Positions 24,100 to 32,613 of a DNA stretch of 64,000 nucleotides are shown here, piece by piece. Position 1 is the first letter of the stretch; each line of letters begins with the position of its first letter. The stretch covers positions 1 to 64,000 of the forward strand of contig CAJUAC010000002.1 in the NCBI GenBank assembly GCA_910583885.1, read 5' to 3'. The notes under the pieces were generated by a model, which saw only the letters and a program-made list of their open reading frames with translations, was not told where the DNA came from and ran no database searches. The position numbers and the translations under genes are program-made. The DNA comes from an uncultured Oscillospiraceae bacterium (GTDB lineage: Bacteria; Bacillota; Clostridia; Oscillospirales; Oscillospiraceae).

Positions 24100-24135
24100 T
24101 ACCCTTACAGATCGCTGGAACTGCGCAGTCGTAGC

Positions 24136-25521
24136 TTAGCCTGCGGCGGAGTTAGCGGTAGCGGCGTGGGCAGCCACGGAAGCGGTGATATCCTGGCCTG
24201 CGCCAACCTCCTGGAGCATGTTCCACCACTCGGTACGGGCGCCGGCCCAGCCGGTAGTGACCTGGTAGTAGTCACCCAGGTAGGGCATCAGCTTCGTATA
24301 CTCGTTCATGATGGCGTTGTCAGCCCAGATACCGCTCAGGTCGGTACCCTCAGCAGTGGTACGCACGGCGAAGTAGCGGGCAGCCTTGACGGCATCCACA
24401 GTGTTGGCGCTGTCGCACATGTACTTGATGAACTGCTTGGCAGCATCGATGCGGGCCTGGTCGCCGTTATCAAAGATGCCGAAGCCCCAAATACCACCCT
24501 GGAGCTTGGAATTGCCATCCTGGGAGGGGAAACTCATGAAAGCGATGTCCTCACCGGTGACGGTCTTCTCCGCACCGGTCTTGGCGCCGTTGGGGTCGAG
24601 CTGCTGGGCAATGTTCCAGCAGAAAGCCATCTTCAGCGCGCCCTGGTAGAACTTGGCGATCTCGTCGCCGCCAGCCAGGGAGGCGTCAAAGGCGATGCCG
24701 TCCATGCTCTTGAGCTGCTCCAGGGCCTGGATGTTCAGGGGATCGTCCCAGGTGTACTGGGTGTGCTCAGCGTTGGTGAAGGTGCCGCCGTAGAGGTTGT
24801 TCACCAGCGCGCGGGTGCCCTGGTCGCCGCCCTGGCCAGCGCAGTAGACAGCGCCGACGGTGTCGTTGTAGTGGGCATACAGAGCCGCGACAGCGTTAAT
24901 AAACTCGTCGGTGGTCCAGGTGTGGGTATCCAGGTGCAGGTACTGGTCAGCACCCGCCTCCTTGAAGGCGTTGACGTTGACAGCCATGCAATGGGCGGTC
25001 ATGACCAGGGGGTACTCATAAATGGCCCCGTTGGTGTGGGTGCAGGCGTTCATGACGCCCTCGTTCACCGCGTTGATCTCGCTCATGTCGGTGTCATCGA
25101 ACATGTCCTTGAGGTCAACCAGGTAGCCGTTGGCACCCCAGTTGGCAACCAGGCGCTCGGGACCTTCCATGATGAGGTCGGGGGTGCCCTTGGCGGTGAT
25201 GGCGGTATTGACCTTGTCGTCGCCATCGGCGTAGGCCAGGTACTCCACCTTCACGGCAATGCCGGTCTCAGCGGTAAAGGCATCGGTCAGCTTCTTGACA
25301 GTCGCCTCGTCACCCCAGTCGCCGATGGGGTAGGTCCACAGGGTGATCTCGCTGGTGGCCGCAGGAGCTGCGGGCTCATTCTCAGCGGGAGCAGCGGGCT
25401 CCTGGTTTTCCGCAGGAGCGGGGGGTGTGTCTTCAGCAGGCTTCTGGTTGCTGTTGCCTCCGCAGGCAACCAGAGCCATGACCATGGTCATGGCCAACAG
25501 CAGGGCAAGTAACTTCTTCAT
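24136..25521 (-). CDS. Sugar ABC transporter substrate-binding lipoprotein
   Basis: A 461-residue lipoprotein. The signal is MKKLLALLLAMTMVMALVAC with lipobox LVAC, then a Pro/Ala/Glu-rich linker of about 35 residues. The mature domain is a cluster B (MalE/UgpB-like) solute-binding protein: ITLWTYPIGDW near the start, GTPDLIMEGPERLVANW, and a late TGWAGARTEWWNMLQ. It should capture the sugar outside and deliver it to the two permeases encoded downstream. The ATG at 25521 has GGAGG close upstream; earlier in-frame codons lie in the leader. A consensus promoter is 59 nt upstream. Confidence 0.93.
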   Translation of the reverse strand: MKKLLALLLAMTMVMALVACGGNSNQKPAEDTPPAPAENQEPAAPAENEPAAPAATSEITLWTYPIGDWGDEATVKKLTDAFTAETGIAVKVEYLAYADGDDKVNTAITAKGTPDLIMEGPERLVANWGANGYLVDLKDMFDDTDMSEINAVNEGVMNACTHTNGAIYEYPLVMTAHCMAVNVNAFKEAGADQYLHLDTHTWTTDEFINAVAALYAHYNDTVGAVYCAGQGGDQGTRALVNNLYGGTFTNAEHTQYTWDDPLNIQALEQLKSMDGIAFDASLAGGDEIAKFYQGALKMAFCWNIAQQLDPNGAKTGAEKTVTGEDIAFMSFPSQDGNSKLQGGIWGFGIFDNGDQARIDAAKQFIKYMCDSANTVDAVKAARYFAVRTTAEGTDLSGIWADNAIMNEYTKLMPYLGDYYQVTTGWAGARTEWWNMLQEVGAGQDITASVAAHAATANSAAG

Positions 25522-25579
25522 TTGGTATCCTCCTTCACAAAGCAAAAAATTGCCGGTAGAATAGGGCAATGCTGTTAAA

Positions 25580-25608
25580 ATTGTACAAGAGGTGAGAGAA
25601 TTTGTCAA
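25580..25608 (-). promoter_or_regulatory. Promoter of the sugar-uptake operon
   Basis: On the minus strand TTGACA, a 17-bp spacer and TACAAT: a near-consensus sigma-A promoter for the binding-protein gene. The 279-bp divergent region also holds the promoter of the SGNH hydrolase gene. Confidence 0.82.
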
Positions 25609-25723
25609 TAGCGATTCATAATCTTTTTATGCAATTCCCATTTTCATTGGATTACACAAAAATTTTTTCGGTTTTTCGGCGTTTTGAACCCCGCTGTTTC
25701 CCTGAAAACCAAGGCTTTCCGCC

Positions 25724-25751
25724 TTGACAAATGAAAAAAAGCTGTTAATCT
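25724..25751 (+). promoter_or_regulatory. Promoter of the SGNH hydrolase gene
   Basis: TTGACA (25724-25729), a 16-bp spacer, TAATCT (25746-25751), about 50 nt before the TTG start. Confidence 0.65.
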
Positions 25752-25800
25752 AGTAAGAAAATATCGAAAAAATTATGATAGTATGATAGGAGGAAGGAAA

Positions 25801-26454
25801 TTGAAAAAACATATCCTTTGCCTGGGGGATTCCAATACCCACGGCTACTGCGCAGACCCCGCCGACTGTGCAGACGGCGGCATCCGCTTCAATGAGGATG
25901 AGCGCTGGACATGCCTTCTGCAAAAGGCACTGGGGGAGAGCTACCTGGTGACAGAGGAGGGTCTGTCCGGCCGGACAACTGTCTTCCCCGACCCGCTCCA
26001 CGAAAGCATGGACGCGCTGGGCTGTGCATACGCCCTGCTCAAGAGCCACGAGGTAATCGACCTATTAATTATCATGCTGGGCACCAACGATGTCAAGGAG
26101 CGCCTGAGTGCTAACGCCGCCTGTATCGCCATCGGCATGGAGCGCCTGGTGCGCAAGGCCCAGAGCGTGGACTGCTGGGGCAGCCACGAGCCGAATATCC
26201 TCATTGTCTGCCCACCCCCCATCGGGAAGGGGATGGAACAGAACGAGTGCGGGCTGCCGATGGGGCGGGGCTGTATCGAGAAGAGCGAGGAGCTGGCCCC
26301 CTTCTATGAAAAGACCGCCAAGCTGGTGGGAGCCCACTTCATGGATGCCAGGGGCTGTGAGTTCAATCAGATCGACTGTATGCACCTCACCCGCAAAGGC
26401 CATGCCCAGCTGGCGGAGCGGCTGGCGGCAATCGTCCCCGGCCTGCTGGGGTAG
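25801..26454 (+). CDS. SGNH/GDSL-family hydrolase
   Basis: A 217-residue esterase-type hydrolase. Block I is CLGDSNTHGY with the nucleophile Ser, block III is MLGTNDVKER with the oxyanion Asn, and block V is IDCMHLTRKGH with the catalytic Asp-x-x-His. There is no signal peptide, so it acts in the cytoplasm. It is divergently transcribed from the sugar transporter. A deacetylase for O-acetylated sugars is conceivable, but arylesterase or thioesterase activity is equally possible. The unusual TTG start at 25801 is supported by GGAGG 7 nt upstream and by the family N-terminus MKKHILCLGDS. Confidence 0.82.
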   Translation: MKKHILCLGDSNTHGYCADPADCADGGIRFNEDERWTCLLQKALGESYLVTEEGLSGRTTVFPDPLHESMDALGCAYALLKSHEVIDLLIIMLGTNDVKERLSANAACIAIGMERLVRKAQSVDCWGSHEPNILIVCPPPIGKGMEQNECGLPMGRGCIEKSEELAPFYEKTAKLVGAHFMDARGCEFNQIDCMHLTRKGHAQLAERLAAIVPGLLG

Positions 26455-26492
26455 GCGGGCAGCCACCTGTCCAATCACTGGATCAACAATAA

Positions 26493-26530
26493 GGCACCGG
26501 CAGAGGGAAATCCCTCTGCCGGTGCCTTTT
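26493..26530. terminator. Bidirectional terminator between SGNH gene and lrgB
   Basis: A perfect 16-bp stem (arms 26493-26508 and 26511-26526, loop AA) with TTTT after it on the plus strand and TTATTG on the minus strand, between convergent genes. Confidence 0.85.
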
Positions 26531-26533
26531 ATA

Positions 26534-27229
26534 TCATGCCAGCATCGCGAACAGCGGTGCTGCCACAACTGTGAGAAGACCTGTGACAACGATTGCCAGG
26601 CTGCTGGCCGCACCCTGCACCTCGCCCAGCTCCACGGCACGGGAGGTCCCGGCGGCGTGGGAGGAGGTGCCGATGGCAAGGCCCTGGGCCAGGGGCTCTG
26701 TGACACCCATCAGGCGCAGCAGCGCAGGCGCTGCTACCGCACCAAAGAGGCCCGTAATCATAATTGTGACCATCGTAATGGCGGGGTAGCCCCCCAGCTC
26801 CTCGCTGAGGCCCTTGCCGATGGCAGTTGTGATGGATTTCGGCAGCAGGGTGGCATACTCCGCCGGATCCAGCTGGAACAGGGCCAGCATCAGCACACAC
26901 CCCAGCATATGGGCGGCCACACCGGCCACACATCCGGCCGCTACCGCAAGGGCGTTTTTCTTTAGCAGCGCAAACTGCCGGTACAGGGGGATGGCCAGGC
27001 AGATAGTGGCTGGGGTCAGCAGCAGCTCCAGCACACTGGCCCCGCTCCCGTAGTAAACAGAATACTCTGTCTTTGTCAGCAGCAGCACTGCACAGCACAG
27101 CAATGTGGCGAACAGCAGGGGGTTACAGATCTCCCGGCCGGCCCGCCGGTTGATAACCCGTGCCAGCTGGTAGAGCCCCAGGGTCAAAAACATCCCAAAA
27201 TAGGCCGTAGAGGCAAACAGCTCACTCAT
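26534..27229 (-). CDS. lrgB: LrgB/CidB-family membrane protein
   Basis: A 231-residue integral membrane protein with six to seven hydrophobic segments. Family marks are a central LLPKSITTAIGKGLSEELGG and a late GTSSHAAGTSRAVELGE. LrgB/CidB proteins act with LrgA/CidA in regulation of murein hydrolase activity, or in transport of pyruvate or glycolate-like molecules in other bacteria. The ATG overlaps the lrgA stop by 8 nt, so the pair is translationally coupled. Confidence 0.9.
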   Translation of the reverse strand: MSELFASTAYFGMFLTLGLYQLARVINRRAGREICNPLLFATLLCCAVLLLTKTEYSVYYGSGASVLELLLTPATICLAIPLYRQFALLKKNALAVAAGCVAGVAAHMLGCVLMLALFQLDPAEYATLLPKSITTAIGKGLSEELGGYPAITMVTIMITGLFGAVAAPALLRLMGVTEPLAQGLAIGTSSHAAGTSRAVELGEVQGAASSLAIVVTGLLTVVAAPLFAMLA

Positions 27230-27584
27230 GCCCTGCGCCCCCTTTCCTCCGGATCATCCATTGGGACACCCGGCCCGTAACAAACATGACCGCCAGCGTC
27301 CCCACAAATCCCATCAGCAGCACCGGCAGCAGCATCTCCTGGATGGTGTCCATCACTGTCAGGAAGCTGACCGACGCCGGTACCAGCAGTACCGGCATCA
27401 GCTCCAGCAGCAGGCCGCCCACATCCTCTACCTGCTCCAGCTTGACAAGTTTGCTCTGGAGCAGGCAGAACAGCAGGATCAGCCCGTAAATACTCGCTGG
27501 TACCGGCAGCGGGACAACATACTTGACCAGCTCCGCGGCAAAGGTGATGGCGGCCAGCAGCACCGCCTGATGTAAATACTTCAT
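27222..27584 (-). CDS. lrgA: LrgA/CidA-family holin-like membrane protein
   Basis: A 120-residue protein with four predicted membrane helices and a basic C-terminus (VSQWMIRRKGGAGHE). LPVPASIYGLILLFCLL and VGGLLLELMPVLLVPASV are typical of LrgA/CidA. It is the partner of the overlapping lrgB. No LytSR two-component regulator is adjacent, so control is unclear. It starts 11 nt after the DUF5714-AlaX gene on the same strand and may be co-transcribed with it. Confidence 0.9.
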   Translation of the reverse strand: MKYLHQAVLLAAITFAAELVKYVVPLPVPASIYGLILLFCLLQSKLVKLEQVEDVGGLLLELMPVLLVPASVSFLTVMDTIQEMLLPVLLMGFVGTLAVMFVTGRVSQWMIRRKGGAGHE

Positions 27585-27595
27585 ATCAGCTGCCC

Positions 27596-29476
27596 CTATT
27601 CCCCACGGCTGTGTCCTTCAGAACATTGGGAGTCCCAAAACGCACGGATGGCCTCCGCACTGGCTTGGACGCTGCCCTGGACAAAGGCCGGTTTGCCGCC
27701 GCCCCGCCCATCCAGCGCGCCGTTGAGCGCTTTCGCCAGCGGCCGCAGATCCCCCTCCGGGTGGCTGGCCGCATACTGATAGCGCCCATCCTCCCCGGCA
27801 AAGACCACACACCGCCCACCGCAGCTCTCCTGCACCGCACCACACAGCTTCCGCACCGACTCGCTGGACATGGCCCCCTCGATGAGGAGCACATCCCCGG
27901 CCCCGGCATACTGCGCTGCCTTCCGGGCAAAGTCGCCCTCCTCCAGTGCCGCTATCCGGCCCCGGAGCTCATAGGCCTCCCGCTGGAGCCGCTCCACTGC
28001 GGCAGCAGTGGCCTCCGCCTTGGCGGAGAGGAGCTGGGAGATCTGGGTATTCTGCCCGCAAAGGGTGGTAAACTGCCCCAGGGCGCGGCCCCCGGCGGCC
28101 ATCTCAATCCGCACGCCGTCCCGGAACTTCTGGCAGGAGAGGAGCTTCACCATCCCCACCTGCCCGCTGCGCTGGACATGGGTGCCGCAGCAGGCGCAGC
28201 AATCCGCTCCCGGCCATGCCACAATCCGCACCTGGCCGGACAGCTCCTTTTTGCTCCGGTATTCCAGCTGGGCCAGCTGGTCCGGGGAGGGGTAGGAGAC
28301 CTCAAGCGCGTGGTCCTCCCAGATATAGCGGTTGGCCATGCGCTCCACCTCCCGCACGTCCTCCTCGCTCAGGACCGCATTGAAATCAATCGTCACCAGA
28401 TCCCGGCCAATGTGAAAGCCCACATTGTCGCAGTGGTGTCTCCCGCAGAGAATGCCGCTGACAATATGCTCGCCGCTGTGCTGCTGCATGAAGTCAAAGC
28501 GCCGGTCAAAATCGATGCGGCCCTCCGCCATCTCCCCGGCGGGGAGGGGGGCGGCGCACAGATGGCGGATGACCCCGTCCCGCTCCCGCACATCGGTGAC
28601 GGCAATCCCATTGAGCGTCCCATGGTCAGCGGGCTGGCCGCCGCCCTCGGGGTAAAAGGCTGTCGCATCCAGGACAACCATCCACCCATCCTTCGCCTCC
28701 TCACAGGAGAGGACCTGGGCGGTGAATGCCTTCAGGAAGGGGTCGGCATAGTAGAGCTTTTCCGTCTCCACTGCCGCGCCCTTCCCATGCCTTGCCGCCG
28801 AAAAGGGGCACCGCTTCCCAATGCACTGGTTATTCTGGGCGGCGTGTTGGCAGACAATCTCCGGCCTCTCCATCACCACCCCCCAGTTCTCCGCCGCAAA
28901 ATCAATGGCAGTCAGGATGGAGAAGTAGGAATCCCGCTTGCAGCACCGCGGCCCGCCCACTCTCCCAATGGACTCCAATGCCCGCGATGTCATCCGATGG
29001 GCCAGGCCGAAGGACTCCTCCGCAAGGGGCGTCGCCTTGGAGACAATAGAGGCAAATATCCCCGCGCTGATGCCCGCACCGCAGGCCCCCCAGAAACCGC
29101 AGGCCCCGCCGGGCACATCCTTCCCCCGGCTGTACATCTCCTGAAGGGCGGCGGGCAGATCCAGCTCCCCGCCCGCGTTCCTGTACGCCGTCAGCAGCGC
29201 CGCCCCCACCAGCACATGGTGCTCCGGGCCGTGCATGTGGCAGAAGGGCAGGGCCATCATCCGCTCCAGGATGGCAATGGGGTTTTTTGACTGCTCCCCC
29301 AGACACAGGCCGATGACAGCGTCCATCCCTTGGGTGTGGCACGCATTGCACACATAGTGGCCGTTGACACAGCGGGTCTTGCTGCCTTCCTTCTTGTGGC
29401 AGACCGCGCACTCCATGGATTCATCCCTGTCCAGATATTCCAGCGGCGAACCGCAGATCAAACATTCCTCGCTCAT
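27596..29476 (-). CDS. DUF5714-AlaX fusion protein
   Basis: A 626-residue two-domain protein in one uninterrupted frame. Residues 1 to about 235 match the DUF5714 pattern: zinc-ribbon-like CLICG and CAVCH, CVNGHYVCNACH, CHMHGPEHHVLVGAALL, GACGFWGACGAGISAGIF, GGPRCCKRDSYFSIL and CIGKRCPF. From about 240 it is an AlaX-like domain related to the alanyl-tRNA synthetase editing domain: ATAFYPEGGGQPADHG, QQHSGEHIVSGIL with the metal-binding HxxxH, CCACCGTHV, then a DHHA1-like tail. AlaX removes mis-charged Ser or Gly from tRNA-Ala. The DUF5714 role is unknown. The fusion suggests tRNA- or amino-acid-linked chemistry. Confidence 0.78.
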   Translation of the reverse strand: MSEECLICGSPLEYLDRDESMECAVCHKKEGSKTRCVNGHYVCNACHTQGMDAVIGLCLGEQSKNPIAILERMMALPFCHMHGPEHHVLVGAALLTAYRNAGGELDLPAALQEMYSRGKDVPGGACGFWGACGAGISAGIFASIVSKATPLAEESFGLAHRMTSRALESIGRVGGPRCCKRDSYFSILTAIDFAAENWGVVMERPEIVCQHAAQNNQCIGKRCPFSAARHGKGAAVETEKLYYADPFLKAFTAQVLSCEEAKDGWMVVLDATAFYPEGGGQPADHGTLNGIAVTDVRERDGVIRHLCAAPLPAGEMAEGRIDFDRRFDFMQQHSGEHIVSGILCGRHHCDNVGFHIGRDLVTIDFNAVLSEEDVREVERMANRYIWEDHALEVSYPSPDQLAQLEYRSKKELSGQVRIVAWPGADCCACCGTHVQRSGQVGMVKLLSCQKFRDGVRIEMAAGGRALGQFTTLCGQNTQISQLLSAKAEATAAAVERLQREAYELRGRIAALEEGDFARKAAQYAGAGDVLLIEGAMSSESVRKLCGAVQESCGGRCVVFAGEDGRYQYAASHPEGDLRPLAKALNGALDGRGGGKPAFVQGSVQASAEAIRAFWDSQCSEGHSRGE

Positions 29477-29488
29477 ACTCCGCTCCTC

Positions 29489-30775
29489 TCATTCCAGCAA
29501 CCCCAGATCAACTTTCCAGGCCAGTACCCGCCGGACGGCGTTATCCACAGTCTCCTCCGGGAGGATGCCGGTACGCACCGCGTCGATCACCAGTGGGATC
29601 TGTACTTCAAAATCCGTAGTGACAATCATATCGTTCCCCGCCAGGGCCGCCAGCACTGCCACGGACCCGTCCTGGGCATACGCCTCCACGGCGTCCATGG
29701 CCAGATCGTCGGTCAAAATCACGCCCTCGAAGCCCAGCTCCTCCCGCAGGACACAGTGGACCTCCGGGGACAGGGAGGCAGGCAGACCTTCGTCCATACA
29801 TTTTATTATATTGTGGCTGACCAGCACCGCCCCAGCCCCGGCCTCAATCCCGGCCTGGAAGGGGAGGAAATCCCCCTCCTCAAACTGCCCGTAAGACCTC
29901 TCGTCAACAGCAATCCCTGTGTGGGTGTCCACATTGTTCCCATATCCCGGGAAATGCTTGAGCACAGAGCCTATTTTATAGCAGGTTTCCCCGTCGCTGA
30001 AGAAGACGTTCCCGGCCGCTTTTACCACAGTTTGCACATAGTCCGCCGTGGCCTGGGCGTCCTGCCCGAAGGCACGGTCATAGATAAAGTCCGCCGGGTC
30101 GGTGGACACATCCGCTACCGGGGCAAAGTTGACGTTGATCCCATAGGCGAGAAGGCCACTATTTTTATCCACAGCATCCCGTTCAACGGCCTCCCAGGAG
30201 CCCTTCGCAAACAGCTCCTGCGGGGACTGGAACTTCGATGGAAACAGGTTGGGATTGCGGCTGGCCCGGGCCACTGTGCCGCCCTCCTCATCCACGCCAA
30301 TGAGCAGGGGAATCCTGGAGGCCGCCTGATACCCTGTAATCTGGTCTGTGAATGCCTGCTCTGTCAGCCATCCCCCGGCGCTGTCCTTAAAGTCCCGGGT
30401 GAAGAGCAGGTAACCGCCCAGGTGGTATTGCCCGACCTTTTTCACAGCGCCCCGGTCCGGGCACCGCACAAAGAACATCTGCCCCACCTTTTCCTCCAGG
30501 CTCATCCCGGCCAGGACCCTCTCCACTGCCTCTTTCTTTGGGTCCGGCTCCGGTACTGGCTCCGGTTCCGGCTCAGGGGCAGGCTCTGGCTCTGTTGCCG
30601 GCTCCGGTGTCTCCACGGCGGTGAGAACCTCCTGTGCGGGCGGCGGTTCGGCCTCCGCCCCGCACCCGCACAGAAATATCCCCATTGCCAGCACGAAAAG
30701 TAATTCCAAATTGTATAAAATTCTTTTTTGATTCTTTTTTCTTCTAAGAAAAAAGAATGAACACCTCCTGCGCAC
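29489..30775 (-). CDS. GH3-family beta-N-acetylhexosaminidase-like lipoprotein
   Basis: A 428-residue protein if started at GTG 30775 (AAGGAAGAGG upstream). A lipoprotein-like segment LFVLAMGIFLCGC (lipobox Cys38) is followed by a (Pro-Glu) linker of about 35 residues. The catalytic GH3 domain has GVDEEGGTVARAS, LKHFPGYGNNVDTHTG (the KHFPGxG...DTH motif of NagZ-like enzymes) and VILTDDLAMDA with the nucleophile Asp. It would remove GlcNAc from peptidoglycan or glycans outside the membrane. The first 20 residues are encoded by a palindromic intergenic repeat, so the true start may be later (for example TTG at 30709). Confidence 0.82.
   Translation of the reverse strand: MRRRCSFFFLRRKKNQKRILYNLELLFVLAMGIFLCGCGAEAEPPPAQEVLTAVETPEPATEPEPAPEPEPEPVPEPDPKKEAVERVLAGMSLEEKVGQMFFVRCPDRGAVKKVGQYHLGGYLLFTRDFKDSAGGWLTEQAFTDQITGYQAASRIPLLIGVDEEGGTVARASRNPNLFPSKFQSPQELFAKGSWEAVERDAVDKNSGLLAYGINVNFAPVADVSTDPADFIYDRAFGQDAQATADYVQTVVKAAGNVFFSDGETCYKIGSVLKHFPGYGNNVDTHTGIAVDERSYGQFEEGDFLPFQAGIEAGAGAVLVSHNIIKCMDEGLPASLSPEVHCVLREELGFEGVILTDDLAMDAVEAYAQDGSVAVLAALAGNDMIVTTDFEVQIPLVIDAVRTGILPEETVDNAVRRVLAWKVDLGLLE
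30719..30758 (-). repeat. 3'-end palindromic element, copy B
   Basis: A 13-bp perfect stem (ATTCTTTTTTCTT / AAGAAAAAAGAAT, loop CT) starts 17 nt after the aspS stop, followed on the minus strand by CAAAAAAGAATTTT. It lies inside the proposed N-terminal coding part of the GH3 gene and immediately follows an AGGAGGTG ribosome-site-like sequence. Confidence 0.8.
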
Positions 30776-32554
30776 TTATTCCTCTTCCTTTTCTGTCACC
30801 ACAATATGCAGCTCATCCAGCTGCTTTTGCTCCACAAAGGAGGGTGCGCCCATCATGAGATCCTGTGCGTTCTTGTTCATGGGGAAGGGGATAATCTCCC
30901 GGATGGACTCCTCGCCAGCCAGCAGCATGACGATCCGGTCCACGCCCGGGGCAATGCCCGCATGGGGGGGCGCACCGTAACAGAAGGCGTTGTACATGGC
31001 CGGGAACTTGGCCTTCACGTCCTCCTCGCCCAGCCGCACCAGCTGGAACGCCTTAATCATGATTTCCGGGTCATGGTTGCGCACCGCGCCGGAGCTCAGC
31101 TCCACGCCGTTGCACACCAGGTCATACTGGAATGCTGTGATGGTCAGGGGGTCTACCTCGCCCCGGATGGCCTTCTCCAGGATCTCTGCCCCGCCGTTGG
31201 GCATGGAGAAGGGATTGTGGCAGAACTCCAGCTGGCCGCTCTCCTCGCCGATCTCATACATGGGGAAATCCACAATCCAGCAGAATGCGTACTGCTCCTT
31301 GTCCATATGGTTGGGGCACAGCGCGCCCAGCTTGCTGCGCAGCACACCGGCGGTCTTCTGGGCCGCGCCCTTCTTCCCGCTGGTGAGGCCCACAAAGGTA
31401 TTCGGCTTCAGGCCCAGCGCCTCCACTACGCGCTCCTTCCGGTCTGCCAGGAATTTGGCGATACCGCCGCCCAGCTCGCCCTTCTCGTCCACCTTAAACC
31501 AGTAGGGCTTGCTGCCCGCCTGGACCTCCACGTCGGTACAGAGCTTATCAATCTGCTTTCTCGCGGCGGTGAAGTCTGTGACCACAATGGCCTTGACCGT
31601 GTTCCCCTCAAAGGGCCCGAAGCCGCAGCCCTCCATCAGCTCTGTCACATCCTGGACTGTCAGGTCAATGCGCAGGTCCGGCTTGTCCGAGCCGTAGGTC
31701 TCCATCGCGTCTGTGAAGCTGATGCGTGTAAACGGCGCGGCAGACGCCCGGTTATACGCGCCATACTTGGCAAAGATGGGGGGAAACACGTCCTCCAGCA
31801 CGGCAAACACGTCGTCCTGGGTGGCAAAGCTCATCTCCATATCCAGCTGGTAGAACTCGCCAGGGGAGCGGTCGCCCCGGGCATCCTCGTCCCGGAAACA
31901 GGGGGCGATCTGGAAGTACCGGTCAAACCCGGCGGTCATGAGCAGCTGCTTGAACTGCTGGGGGGCCTGGGGGAGGGCATAGAACTTGCCCGGGTGCTTC
32001 CGGGCCGGGACCAGGTAGTCCCGCGCGCCCTCGGGGGAGGATGCGGTCAGGATGGGGGTGGTGATCTCCAGGAAATCGTGCTGGGCCATGGCTGCGCGCA
32101 GGGCGGAGATCACATTGCAGCGCAGGACAATGTTTTTCTTTACCGCCGGGTTGCGCAGGTCAAGATAGCGGTATTTCAGCCGCAGGGTCTCATCCGCCTC
32201 CCGGCTCCGGTTGATCTGGAAGGGGAGCTCGTTGTACTGGCAGCGACCCAGGACCTCAATTTTCTCCGGCACCACCTCAATCTCCCCGGTGGGAAGGGCA
32301 GTATTCTTGCTGCTCCGCTCCCGGACAGTCCCCTCCACAGAGATGGTGGTCTCCTTGTTCAGGCCGTGGATCATACCCATCATCTCCTCGGTCTCTACCA
32401 CCACCTGGGTCGTCCCGTAGAAGTCACGCAGGATCACAAAGGCGAAATTCTGCCCAACCTCCCGCACATTCTCCATCCAGCCGGAGAGCTTGACCTTCTG
32501 CCCCACATGCTCCAGCCGGAGCTCGTTGCAGGTATGCGTACGATTCTGTGTCAT
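30776..32554 (-). CDS. aspS: Aspartyl-tRNA synthetase
   Basis: A 592-residue class II synthetase of the bacterial type. The N-terminal OB-fold has VKLSGWMENVREVGQNFAFV. Motif 2 is FRDEDARGDRSPGEFYQLD, a large GAD insertion occupies about 290-420, and motif 3 is GVDRIVMLLAGEESIREIIP. The length and GAD domain distinguish it from archaeal-type and asparagine enzymes. It charges tRNA-Asp; whether it also charges tRNA-Asn was not assessed. The ATG at 32554 follows AAAGGTG. It lies downstream of hisS, a common pairing in Firmicutes, with one small gene between. Confidence 0.96.
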   Translation of the reverse strand: MTQNRTHTCNELRLEHVGQKVKLSGWMENVREVGQNFAFVILRDFYGTTQVVVETEEMMGMIHGLNKETTISVEGTVRERSSKNTALPTGEIEVVPEKIEVLGRCQYNELPFQINRSREADETLRLKYRYLDLRNPAVKKNIVLRCNVISALRAAMAQHDFLEITTPILTASSPEGARDYLVPARKHPGKFYALPQAPQQFKQLLMTAGFDRYFQIAPCFRDEDARGDRSPGEFYQLDMEMSFATQDDVFAVLEDVFPPIFAKYGAYNRASAAPFTRISFTDAMETYGSDKPDLRIDLTVQDVTELMEGCGFGPFEGNTVKAIVVTDFTAARKQIDKLCTDVEVQAGSKPYWFKVDEKGELGGGIAKFLADRKERVVEALGLKPNTFVGLTSGKKGAAQKTAGVLRSKLGALCPNHMDKEQYAFCWIVDFPMYEIGEESGQLEFCHNPFSMPNGGAEILEKAIRGEVDPLTITAFQYDLVCNGVELSSGAVRNHDPEIMIKAFQLVRLGEEDVKAKFPAMYNAFCYGAPPHAGIAPGVDRIVMLLAGEESIREIIPFPMNKNAQDLMMGAPSFVEQKQLDELHIVVTEKEEE

Positions 32555-32613
32555 TGTAAAGCACCTTTCTTTATCAATATTTGTATATTTTAAAAATTAA
32601 ACAACAATTTGTA

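Noticed and set aside
30806..32593. 595-residue plus-strand frame opposite aspS
   Set aside because: Antisense to aspS; low-complexity composition and no recognisable motif.
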